DNA from: JAEUKA01 sp035328405
GTDB lineage: Bacteria > Myxococcota_A > Polyangia > Palsa-1104 > JAEUJZ01
Assembly (NCBI GenBank): GCA_035328405.1
Contig: DAOLIT010000010.1
Span: 1-64,000 of the forward strand
Reading direction: 5' to 3'
Length of the DNA stretch: 64,000 nucleotides
Part shown: piece by piece, positions 50,149-58,304 of the stretch
Numbering within the stretch: the stretch's first letter is position 1
Layout: each line of letters starts with the position of its first letter
The notes under the pieces: model-generated
What the model was told of the DNA's origin: nothing
Database searches by the model: none
What the model saw: the letters and a program-made list of their open reading frames with translations, nothing else
Translations under genes and position numbers: made by a program

Positions 50149-52584
50149 TTAGTAATCGAAACGGAGGCCCAGGTTGGGGAAGATCGGCAGGCCGACGACT
50201 CGGCCTTGTTGGTAGAGCTGGCGGCCTCCGTACAAGAGGCTTTCGGCGTTCTTGCGGTTGTACAGGTTCTGGATTTCCACATAGAAACCGAACCGAAAGC
50301 GCCGGAACAAAAACGTCTTGTCCACACGCACATCCAGCTGGTGAAAGTCCGGCAGGCGCACGGAATTGGGTTCCCCCGAAACGCCTTGGTAGTACTGCCC
50401 GGACACGTCGCGGAGGCCCCCAACAAGCTCGGTGGTGGGATTGCCGGTCACGTACCGGAACCGCGCCCCGCAAAGCAGCCCCCACGGCAATTGATAGGAC
50501 AAGACGGCGGTCAAGATGTGCGTCTGGTCAAACCGAAAGAGCCGCCAAGGTTCCTCTGGGTGATCGCGCCGTTCGGAACGGGACAGGGTGTACGCCAAAA
50601 AACCCCACAGTCCCCGCCACAGAGGTTGACGGGCCAGAAACTCGCCTCCGTACACACGCCCGAGCCCATCGTTGGAATACATCGTATGCGGATCGGACAC
50701 GACGAGCTGCCGCAGGTCCTTGTAAAACCCCTGTGCCTCTAGGTGCAGTCCCCCCGGCAAATCGGCATCCGCCCCCAATACATAGTGCGTGCCCGCTTGC
50801 CACGCGAGGTACGGATTCCCAAACAGAGGCGACAGCTCGGCCCCTTGCGGCGCTTGGTGATAGACCCCAATGCCTCCTTTCAAAAACAGCCTGTCCGGGA
50901 CAAGCGTCGCGCGCAGCGTCAGCCTGGGCTCGACGAACAAAAGCGTCCGCGACACCGTGGTGAGGGCCGTCGCTTCACTGTCCTCCTCGCGACTGGGAAT
51001 GCGAACATGGTCCGCAGACACCCGAAGCTGCGGCGACAATTCCAGCCGATTGTCGAACAGATGAAACCGCGCAATCAGATACGGAGACGTTTGCAGCAAG
51101 TGATAGAGGAGCAGCTCGCGCAGCACCGGCCCTGTGGAATCCGCGAAAAAACCGTCCCCAAAGAAACCATTTTCCGAACGGCCCGCGTCTTTCACCATGT
51201 CCGCTCCGCCGACCGGCAGGTTCTGGCTGTCTTGTGCCCCCTGCGCCAGCGGCATGAGCGTTTCGACTCGGGCGCGCACTCCCTCGAAGTCGAGTCCCAG
51301 CCCCACATCGAACCACTGCCGCCACTTCTTGTGAAATTCGCCGCGCAGGTTGTACCCAAGCTGAAGGACCTTGAGCGCCACCGGCTTGCCCCCCAACCCC
51401 TGATCCCCTGTCACCACCGAAAACGTGTCCCCCCCGATCGAAGGCATGAGCCACAGGACCGAATCCCCCGAAAAGCGATGGGTGTACCGCAAGCGCGCCC
51501 GGCCAAAATACGATTTGCTGTCGATGTGGACGCGGCTGTTGGGGTCGGGGTCGTCTACTTTCGCCGTGATGTTGCTGGTCGCTCCGAACACGAGCAGGTC
51601 CAGGTCGTCGCGCGGACCTGCGGCATAGTGCGCAGCCAGCTGGTAGTCCCAATAAAACGGAGAAAGCTGCGTGCTGCCCGAATTGAAAAGGGGCAAAAGC
51701 GCAGAAATCCAAGACACGCGCCCGCCCGCTGCGACGTGCAGTTTCTTTGTAACCGGGCCTTCGACCGTGACGCTCCCATCGATCAGGTCGAGCGTGATGG
51801 ACCCGTGCCACCTATCGCTTTTGGGGCGGCGCGTGGCGACCTCGATCACCCCGCCCAGGCCCCTTCCGTAGTCGGCCCCGTACGCCCCCGGACGAAAGGA
51901 CACGTCCGTCACAAACTCGGCGCTGATGGTCGAACGCACGCCGCCAAAGTGATAGACCCTCGGGATTTGCACCCCGTCCGCATAGACGCGGGTGTCCGAT
52001 GGCGCAGAACCCCACACGACGATTTGCCCTCCTCCGAACGGCGCACGCGCGATGCCGGGCAAGTTCTGCATCGCTTTGATGGGATCGTTTTGTCCGCCCG
52101 GAATTTTCTTGAGCTCGGTCACAGACAACGTGGTCGAGACGACCTCGCGGCGCAGCGGAGCGGCTTTGACGACCACCTCGAACGGATTGCCTTTGGGAGG
52201 CGCAAACAGCGTGATCTCAAGACGCCCCTTGGGCAGGTCCTGCTGGCCTTTTGTCGTCTGAATGCGCGCCGACCGCAGCGTCAAGTACACCGTCCCCGGC
52301 GCAAGACCGACAAGACGAAACCGGCCTTCCTCGTCCGTTTCCGTGACCACGGGCTTTTTGTCATCGGGCCAACGAGACACCGCGAGCTTCACAAAGGGCA
52401 GCGGGTCGCGCGTGCCTTGCTCTTTGACGACGCCGAGGAATTCGCACAATTCCGAAAGCGGCGGAGGTTCGACTTCTTCTTCGCTTGGCGAGTCACTTGG
52501 CCGTTCTTCCGCCCGCACGACCTGCAAAAAACAAGCGACAAAACCAGGCACAAGCCACACAAGCCGAGCCAATCGTCCGCACAT
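50149..52584 (-). CDS. TonB-dependent outer-membrane receptor
   Basis: An 811-residue receptor. A signal peptide (LVWLVPGFVACFLQVVRA) precedes a carboxypeptidase-regulatory-like beta sandwich at about 45-125 (VTETDEEGRFRLVGLAPGTV). The plug follows (DPIKAMQNLPGIARAPFGGG, then YADGVQIPRVYHFGG and YGADYGRGLGGVIEVATR), and the remainder is a 22-stranded-type barrel ending in FPNLGLRFDY with a terminal aromatic residue, as expected for outer-membrane insertion. I see no clear TonB box. The regulatory-like domain links it to the group of receptors that includes SusC-like and surface peptide/polymer importers. The substrate is unknown; no TonB or transport genes are nearby. Confidence 0.9.
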   Translation of the reverse strand: MCGRLARLVWLVPGFVACFLQVVRAEERPSDSPSEEEVEPPPLSELCEFLGVVKEQGTRDPLPFVKLAVSRWPDDKKPVVTETDEEGRFRLVGLAPGTVYLTLRSARIQTTKGQQDLPKGRLEITLFAPPKGNPFEVVVKAAPLRREVVSTTLSVTELKKIPGGQNDPIKAMQNLPGIARAPFGGGQIVVWGSAPSDTRVYADGVQIPRVYHFGGVRSTISAEFVTDVSFRPGAYGADYGRGLGGVIEVATRRPKSDRWHGSITLDLIDGSVTVEGPVTKKLHVAAGGRVSWISALLPLFNSGSTQLSPFYWDYQLAAHYAAGPRDDLDLLVFGATSNITAKVDDPDPNSRVHIDSKSYFGRARLRYTHRFSGDSVLWLMPSIGGDTFSVVTGDQGLGGKPVALKVLQLGYNLRGEFHKKWRQWFDVGLGLDFEGVRARVETLMPLAQGAQDSQNLPVGGADMVKDAGRSENGFFGDGFFADSTGPVLRELLLYHLLQTSPYLIARFHLFDNRLELSPQLRVSADHVRIPSREEDSEATALTTVSRTLLFVEPRLTLRATLVPDRLFLKGGIGVYHQAPQGAELSPLFGNPYLAWQAGTHYVLGADADLPGGLHLEAQGFYKDLRQLVVSDPHTMYSNDGLGRVYGGEFLARQPLWRGLWGFLAYTLSRSERRDHPEEPWRLFRFDQTHILTAVLSYQLPWGLLCGARFRYVTGNPTTELVGGLRDVSGQYYQGVSGEPNSVRLPDFHQLDVRVDKTFLFRRFRFGFYVEIQNLYNRKNAESLLYGGRQLYQQGRVVGLPIFPNLGLRFDY

Positions 52585-52714
52585 GGCCGCACGCTACCGA
52601 ATTTTCCGCCCTTTGCCCACGCCCCCAAAACACAACCCGGCCCGCAACAAAACGATATCGGTCGAGGGCACCGAACAAGCGTGCCGCTTCTTTCGAGAGA
52701 TCCCTACACAGGCC

Positions 52715-53341
52715 TCAGCGCAACAGGCCGCAGTGCCGTCCAGTGCGGCGGGCTTCCTCGATCGCCTCCATGGGCGGCACCGGGCGAATCTCCCCCATCA
52801 AACCGTTTGGCAGAAGCTCGATGTCCACAAACGAGGGATAGAAGTGACGGATCATGCGAACCATGTGCCGGTCTCCCTCGGAATAGGTCCGCACGAACGA
52901 AAAATTGCGGAACGGCCCGTCGTGCAGATCCAGCAATTCCTGAAATGTGCCGTAATCGAGAAAACTCGCGATGTCCTTGGCGAGGCTGGGAAAGAAAATG
53001 AAGTTCCGAAACCGCGATTCATAGACCGCTTCTATTGGGGGAACAGCCTTGATCTCGCCCATGTATCCATTGGGCAAAATCTCGATGTCGGCGCAGGATT
53101 CTCCATACAGTTCGCTGACTCGCATCCAGTTTTTCCCATCGCGACAAAACCGTCGTTCAACCGCGAAATCACTTGATGGCCCATCGCTAAGAGAAAAAAC
53201 TTCATCGAACGTGCCCAGGTCTTTCCATTCCACGATCCGCTGAAGATCCCTGGGTCGCAACGTAAACGGCACAAGGTCTTCGGGCGGCGGGAGCCACCCA
53301 AACAAATCGTCCAACGGAGGGAGCGGTTCAAAGTCAGGCAT
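52715..53341 (-). CDS. Two-repeat protein, putative immunity protein of the annexin toxin
   Basis: A 208-residue soluble protein made of two related halves. The first ends ADIEILPNGYMGEIKAVPPI, the second VDIELLPNGLMGEIRPVPPM; each is about 80 residues and preceded by similar FDEVFSLSDGPSSDFAVERR and FQELLDLHDGPFRNFSFVRT blocks. No signal peptide. It lies about 120 bp downstream of the annexin-toxin gene on the same strand, exactly where polymorphic-toxin systems place the immunity gene for the current C-terminal domain. The start at 53341 is preceded by GGGGGT; an ATG at 53356 is possible. The function is inferred from position only. Confidence 0.6.
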   Translation of the reverse strand: MPDFEPLPPLDDLFGWLPPPEDLVPFTLRPRDLQRIVEWKDLGTFDEVFSLSDGPSSDFAVERRFCRDGKNWMRVSELYGESCADIEILPNGYMGEIKAVPPIEAVYESRFRNFIFFPSLAKDIASFLDYGTFQELLDLHDGPFRNFSFVRTYSEGDRHMVRMIRHFYPSFVDIELLPNGLMGEIRPVPPMEAIEEARRTGRHCGLLR

Positions 53342-53459
53342 GTGCAAAACCCCCATCCAGGTTAGGTGGGTCGGTCAGGAAACAGAAGCAGTTTTCTGAG
53401 GGCAGGTCTTTGGGAGGCATCGCGTGGCTGCGCAAAGGAGTCCCGAAACAGAATCGCGG

Positions 53460-56400
53460 TCAGGGCTCGCGGTCGGGGTCCTCCATCGTGGACTGCACCG
53501 TTGGAACCCCATCGTCATCCAGAGAGGAAACCGTCCCCCCGCGCCCCAGCGCAGTTCGGCCCGAAAACGTCAGCTCCTGGTTCATTTGGAAGAACGGATC
53601 GTTGTGTTCGTCGCGCAGTCCTTGCGAGGCCGTCATCCCCATGCCCGTCGAAGGATCGTTGGATTCAAAGCGGCCCCGCAGTTGAATGTGTTGGAAATTT
53701 TTGCGTTCCTTGTTCCACCGGAGAAGCTGCGGAAGTTTGGCTTCCAACTCTGCCGCTTTGGCATCGGGAAACGTCTGCCGCAGGTTCGTAAGTTGCGCAT
53801 TTCGTTCCGCGAGCGCGGCTTGCTGCAAGTCGTAGCCCATCGGAACTTGCAGTTTCTGAATCATCTCCGGCGTGAGCGTCGCTTCGAGCACACGCAAATT
53901 CTCCGCGCCGTCGGGATTGACGGTCGCCAGGCCACTAGACTCCCGGTTCACGTAGGGGTTTTTGGTCGGGTCGGCGGTCACGTAATCCAGGCCCAGGTTC
54001 TTGATGCGCTGGTCGGCGTTCATCCCCTCGGTGTTCTGGAGCAGACCCACATCCCCACTGACCGTCCAATTCGGGGTTCCCTCTTTGTAGAACTTGTCCG
54101 CCGTATCGCCGCCGATGACCTTGGCGATTTTTTGCCCCGCTTGCACGTCCTCGAACAGCGCAATGTTCATTTTGAGCAGCAGTTTGAGTTCCTGGTCGGT
54201 CAGCTTGCCCCGCGTTTGTCCAAGCGCATCGACTTCCGAGTGCGCCCCGATCGTCCGATGTTCCGTCGCGGGTTTGCCAGCGTTCGTCTGCGCTTCCAAC
54301 TCGCGCGCCACGCTGTCGGGCATCGTCGCCTGCTGGTTCTTTTTGATGGTGCCCTTGAGCACTTCGATCTCGTCGGGCGTAAAGCCTTTGGACCGCAGCC
54401 GTTCTTCGACCGTGCTGGCTTTGGGCATCGTCTTTGGATCGACGCCCAGCTCGGTCGCGAAACCCTGCAACGTGCGCGCTTCATCGACACCGAGCACAGA
54501 ACCATCCGCTTTCTTCTGGCCTTCCGCCTTTTTGTGTTCCGCCTCAGCCGCCAGCTCGCGCAACGCCTGTTCGTCGCCCTTTTTCCGCGCCGCGATTTCC
54601 TGTTCCCACTGGTTGACCATTTCGTGGTCTTCAGTGGTCTTCGCCTGAGCGCGCAGATCTTCGAGAGCTTGCTCGTCTGCCGACAGCTTCCGCTTCGGAC
54701 GCCCCTTGTCATCCAGGGTGCTCTCTTCACCCACCCCAGCCTTGGCGTTCTTTTTGACTTTCGCGTCCGCTTCGGTGTCCTTGGCCTTTTCGCCCGATTC
54801 CGGTCCCACCGGCTTGGCCTGGTCCGTTTTGCCCTTCTCTTGCGCAGAAGCGTCCTGGCTCTTTTCGTGCGGATCGGCGGCTTTCCCGTCTGCCACATCT
54901 TGGGGTTTTACCGGGTGGTCGTCCTGTTTGGCTTCCTCGTGCCGCGTTTTTTCCTGGTCCGCCTGTTGCTTGCTTTCTTTCACCGCTTCTTCGGGCGCTT
55001 TTTCGTTTTTCCCCTTCTGTTTTTCGGCGGCCACCTCCTTGTGCACCTCGCTCACGTCGTCCTTGTCGCCCTTCTTGCTGTCGCCGTGCGCACCTTCCTC
55101 TGACCCCGCATCGCCCCCCTGGTTTTGCTCGGCCTTCGGTTTGTCTGGCCCCTGATCTGGGGTTTGAGCCTGCGCTTTTTTCGCTTCCTTCAGCTCCGCA
55201 CGGGTCTCCGCGATGCTGTCGAGCGACCCCGAAAGTCCTGCACCACCCACCGACGTCACCCATTTCTTCGCGATGTCTTCGGGACGGCCAGAAAACATGC
55301 TGGGATCGAGCACATTGGCGGCGGTCTGGCCCGCTGCGCTGCTGCTTCCGCCCTTGATGGCCGAGAACATGTACGGATTCATCCCGTTTGGACCGTTTCC
55401 AAACGCTTTTCCCACGCCTGCGCTCGTTCCACCGTTCACAAAACTCGTCAGCATGCTCGAACCGACTTGGCTACCCATTCCTTTCACGAAGTCGCCAAAG
55501 TCCCCCTGGTAGTTTTGCTCGTTCATCAGTCCGCCCACCAAGCTGTTGATTCCGTTTTGCCCCGCGCTCGACAACCCCCCTTTCAACATCGTTTGCAGCA
55601 TCGTCGCCGTCTTCGGGTCCGCAATCCCCACAAGCTTGTTGAGCTGTCCTTCCAGGCCGGGCAGTTTGAACGCACCTGCCGTCAGCGCGCTCGCCAGCGT
55701 CGTCACCGCATCCACCCCGATGTCTTCGAGCGCATATCCGCCCTCCAGCATCACCCCTTTGACCGCCATGCTGCTCGCTCCGCCTAGGAGCGCGGACAGC
55801 GCCGCCACCACCGCGGGAGACGCCGAGCCCGCCGTCGCAATCGAAACCGCTGCCCCCACCACCACCGCTGCGCCCGTCGCCACTGCGTTGGTCGCCGAAT
55901 CCTTCGCCGCCTGGTAGTTCTGCACGTCCTGACCTTGGTATTCCGTCAGCACGCCCAACCGATCTTTGGCCGCCCCAGACCACGACCCGTCTTTTTGGGC
56001 TTGCTGGGCCAAGTTGTTGATTCGCTGGTGTTGGTAATCGAGCACTTGCCCAGAATCCGAAAACAGATCCGTCACACCGCGCGAGAACCAGTTGCTGCCG
56101 CTGCCGCGATCAAATTCGTAGGCCTCGTTCGCCCGCGACACCATTTCCTCTGGCGTTTCGGGTTTGCCTTTCATCATTTGGCCGATTTCAAAGCCGTCGC
56201 GCCCGCTCACTTCGCCTTTGAGCAACGCATCCAAATCTTGTCCGTATTTCTCTTTGTACGTTTTCCGCAGCTCATCGATTTCTGTTTTGGACTTGCCTTC
56301 CAGCGTCTTGCGAATCAGTTCCTCATTCGTGCCAATCCCGTTCGTTGCATATTTCAGCGCAAACTCATCGCTGATTTTTCCGTCTTTTTTCAGTTGATTC

Positions 56401-57659
56401 GCTTTTTCCAAATCGAGCCCGGACAGCTCACTTTTCAGCATCTGGTCGAAATTCTGTCCGCCCGCTTTGTTGCCATATTGCTGGTTGTATTTGGCAATCA
56501 GTTGTTCGCGTTCTTTTGGCGATTTGCCCTCCATCGACTTGAAGATCGCCTCTTCGTCCGTGCCCCAAAAGTCTTCGGACGCTACTTTGACCCGAGCCGC
56601 TTCTGCCCCTGCCTTGTCGCCCTTGAGCAAATTCGACGCCACATCTTTTTCGGCCCCAGAAAACTCGCGCCCAAGCGCCTTGGTCAACGGTTCGCCCGTC
56701 TTTTTCTGGTACGCCGCCGCCAGCGCCTTGCGTTCTTTTTCGTCTTTGCACGATTCGATGGCGTCATACACCCCGTTTTCATCCGTCCCCAAACCGAGGT
56801 TGAGAAAACCGCCATTCATCGCTTCATCCAGCTTCACTGCTGCCGCTTTTGCTTTGTCCCCTTCAAGCAACGCTTTCGACAGTGCCAAATCGTTCCCGGA
56901 CATTTCGCTTTTGAGCATCTTGTCCAGGCTCTGGCCCGTCTTCTTTTCATACGCCGCCACGATCTGTTTGCGCTGCGCTGGGTCTGTCACATTTTCCAGA
57001 ACCGATTGAATTTTCTTCTCATCGGTTCCCATTCCAAACATTCCGCCATGGGCCGCATTGTCGAGCGCCGCAACCGCACTCTTGACCGGATCTCCCGACA
57101 GAGCCGCCTGCGCTTCTTCCAGGTCTTTGCCCCCCAGCTCCCCTTTGATGTCGTTGTCCAGGCTGCGGCCAAAGTGGTCCTGATACGCCGCTTTGATCGC
57201 TTTGACCTCCGCAGGAGACTTCCCTCGCAGCGCATTGTGAATGGCGTCTTCGTCGGTGCCCCAACCATCCATCGCCTTGAAAAGCTGGTTGGCCGAATCC
57301 CGAACCGCTTTCGGATCGATCGGTTTCTCCTCAACTGCCGGCGCCGCCTTTTTCGCGTCGAGCTTCGGATCGAGCTTCGGATCGAGCTTCGGATCGAGCT
57401 TCGGGTCAACTTGTGGACCACGCTTGTCCATCGGCTTGTCTGGCAACGCAGCGGGCAACTTCCCTGGCAACACCGGGCCAATCGGAGAAACGGGGTCGCC
57501 AGGTCCTCCAGGCCCCTTGGACGGCGGCGGCATTTTGTTGCCACCTCCGAACAAACTGGTCACTTTGGACCAAATCCCCTGCTCTCCGCCCTTCTGAGCG
57601 TCGGGCTTTTGCGTGGTCGGTTTGTTCTTGTCGCCCTGAAAAAAATCGAACAACGACAT
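53460..57659 (-). CDS. Giant annexin-repeat polymorphic toxin (putative)
   Basis: A 1399-residue protein. The ATG at 57659 follows GGGGGGCAAG. Residues 1-115 are Pro/Lys-rich, including a DPKL repeat. Five annexin repeats follow, with the calcium-site motif at GWGTDE (132), GMGTDE (209), GLGTDE (289), FWGTDE (364) and GIGTNE (441); in repeats 1 and 5 an acidic residue lies 38 positions after GT, as in type II annexin sites. A glycine/alanine-rich hydrophobic block spans about 590-735. A charged linker (about 735-920) is shared with the orphan cassette at 58305. The last 480 residues are unique and match nothing I know. The variable C-terminus, hydrophobic middle and adjacent orphan cassette are the hallmarks of a polymorphic toxin. 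There is no classical signal peptide. Confidence 0.7.
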   Translation of the reverse strand: MSLFDFFQGDKNKPTTQKPDAQKGGEQGIWSKVTSLFGGGNKMPPPSKGPGGPGDPVSPIGPVLPGKLPAALPDKPMDKRGPQVDPKLDPKLDPKLDPKLDAKKAAPAVEEKPIDPKAVRDSANQLFKAMDGWGTDEDAIHNALRGKSPAEVKAIKAAYQDHFGRSLDNDIKGELGGKDLEEAQAALSGDPVKSAVAALDNAAHGGMFGMGTDEKKIQSVLENVTDPAQRKQIVAAYEKKTGQSLDKMLKSEMSGNDLALSKALLEGDKAKAAAVKLDEAMNGGFLNLGLGTDENGVYDAIESCKDEKERKALAAAYQKKTGEPLTKALGREFSGAEKDVASNLLKGDKAGAEAARVKVASEDFWGTDEEAIFKSMEGKSPKEREQLIAKYNQQYGNKAGGQNFDQMLKSELSGLDLEKANQLKKDGKISDEFALKYATNGIGTNEELIRKTLEGKSKTEIDELRKTYKEKYGQDLDALLKGEVSGRDGFEIGQMMKGKPETPEEMVSRANEAYEFDRGSGSNWFSRGVTDLFSDSGQVLDYQHQRINNLAQQAQKDGSWSGAAKDRLGVLTEYQGQDVQNYQAAKDSATNAVATGAAVVVGAAVSIATAGSASPAVVAALSALLGGASSMAVKGVMLEGGYALEDIGVDAVTTLASALTAGAFKLPGLEGQLNKLVGIADPKTATMLQTMLKGGLSSAGQNGINSLVGGLMNEQNYQGDFGDFVKGMGSQVGSSMLTSFVNGGTSAGVGKAFGNGPNGMNPYMFSAIKGGSSSAAGQTAANVLDPSMFSGRPEDIAKKWVTSVGGAGLSGSLDSIAETRAELKEAKKAQAQTPDQGPDKPKAEQNQGGDAGSEEGAHGDSKKGDKDDVSEVHKEVAAEKQKGKNEKAPEEAVKESKQQADQEKTRHEEAKQDDHPVKPQDVADGKAADPHEKSQDASAQEKGKTDQAKPVGPESGEKAKDTEADAKVKKNAKAGVGEESTLDDKGRPKRKLSADEQALEDLRAQAKTTEDHEMVNQWEQEIAARKKGDEQALRELAAEAEHKKAEGQKKADGSVLGVDEARTLQGFATELGVDPKTMPKASTVEERLRSKGFTPDEIEVLKGTIKKNQQATMPDSVARELEAQTNAGKPATEHRTIGAHSEVDALGQTRGKLTDQELKLLLKMNIALFEDVQAGQKIAKVIGGDTADKFYKEGTPNWTVSGDVGLLQNTEGMNADQRIKNLGLDYVTADPTKNPYVNRESSGLATVNPDGAENLRVLEATLTPEMIQKLQVPMGYDLQQAALAERNAQLTNLRQTFPDAKAAELEAKLPQLLRWNKERKNFQHIQLRGRFESNDPSTGMGMTASQGLRDEHNDPFFQMNQELTFSGRTALGRGGTVSSLDDDGVPTVQSTMEDPDREP
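54903..55464. repeat. 562-bp segment duplicated at 59346-59907
   Basis: This part of the annexin toxin gene reads the same as 59346-59907 (offset 4443 bp) as far as I can compare it by eye, with no mismatch noticed. It encodes the end of the hydrophobic block and the whole charged linker, stopping exactly where the C-terminal domains diverge, and provides a substrate for recombination that could swap toxins. Confidence 0.95.
57361..57408. repeat. 12-bp in-frame tandem repeat (DPKL)
   Basis: Four units of AGCTTCGGATCG, the last slightly altered, encode DPKLDPKLDPKLDPKLD near residue 85-101 of the annexin toxin. Confidence 0.9.
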
Positions 57660-57671
57660 CTTGCCCCCCAA

Positions 57672-57733
57672 AACGTTGTGCGTCGCGCCGTTGAGATTAT
57701 CGTCTGGTTTCGACGCAAGTGTCTGTTTCGAGG
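57672..57733. repeat. 62-bp direct repeat, copy A (5' leader of the toxin gene)
   Basis: This segment matches 62297-62358 at about 58 of 62 positions, in the same orientation; it includes GTTTCGACGCAAGTGTC. Here it ends 12 bp before the toxin's ATG, read leftward. The remaining 200 bp up to the next gene (57734-57938) holds an 11-bp repeat (GGGACTCCCTT twice) but no recognisable gene. Confidence 0.85.
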
Positions 57734-57938
57734 GAAGGTCGTGTTTGGGGAACTGGGTCTACGGAAGACCGTTTACCTACTGCGCATCGAGCCAGGACAG
57801 ATCGCCCTCGAACAGGCACAGGTTCCTGTTGCCCGAGGTCTGGGACTCCCTTGGCCGAAGTCAGGGACTCCCTTGCAGGTTCCACTCCCGCCGTCTCCGC
57901 CCGAACTACCCCGGATAGGCATTCTCTCCATCCTGCCT

Positions 57939-58280
57939 TCAGTACCGGTGTTTCGTCGTCTCAATCTCCTCGACCTCGCGGGCACCCGCGACCGGGAGAA
58001 TCTCGGTCAGCACCCTGTGCCGGGCGTTCGCCACGCGCTCGTCGTGCTCCATGTCCTCGGATTCGACCTTCAGGACCGCGTCGAGTATACCCTTGTAGTG
58101 ATCGTAGAATCGTAGTCTTGCCTTGTCGCCGATGTCCGCACTGAGCCAGTCGTCCTCGTAGCGCCGCTCGGTGCTGTAATGGACCCAGGGGCGCTTCGTC
58201 GCCGGTTCGAGCAATTTCTTCAATCGACCGAAATAGTCGTTGTCGGTCTTGAACCGCCAGGTGATGTAGGTCGTCTTCAT
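57939..58280 (-). CDS. Small soluble protein, putative immunity protein of the orphan cassette
   Basis: A 113-residue protein starting 24 bp after the stop of the orphan toxin cassette, with GAGAG upstream of its ATG. It is acidic and basic in alternation, without signal peptide or hydrophobic segment (MKTTYITWRFKTDNDYFGRL, YEDDWLSADIGDKARLRFYD). I know no family for it. Its size and tight position downstream of a C-terminal toxin cassette make an immunity role likely. Confidence 0.6.
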   Translation of the reverse strand: MKTTYITWRFKTDNDYFGRLKKLLEPATKRPWVHYSTERRYEDDWLSADIGDKARLRFYDHYKGILDAVLKVESEDMEHDERVANARHRVLTEILPVAGAREVEEIETTKHRY

Positions 58281-58304
58281 TCGTGCTCTCGCAATCTAGG
58301 AGTA

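Noticed and set aside
50743..53001. A 752-codon rightward open frame over the TonB receptor gene
   Set aside because: The opposite strand encodes a receptor with plug and barrel motifs; this frame is rich in Arg, Pro and His and lacks any family feature.
57734..57938. A rightward frame (VWFRRKCLFRGK onward) that looks almost protein-like between the toxin and its neighbour
   Set aside because: No start with a ribosome site, no match I can name, and the other copy of the leader at 62297 does not continue in this frame.
55935..58115. A 726-codon rightward open frame across the annexin toxin gene
   Set aside because: It is antisense to a gene with recognisable annexin repeats, has no ribosome site, and its translation is low-complexity Phe/Arg/Leu-rich as expected from a GC-rich shadow frame.
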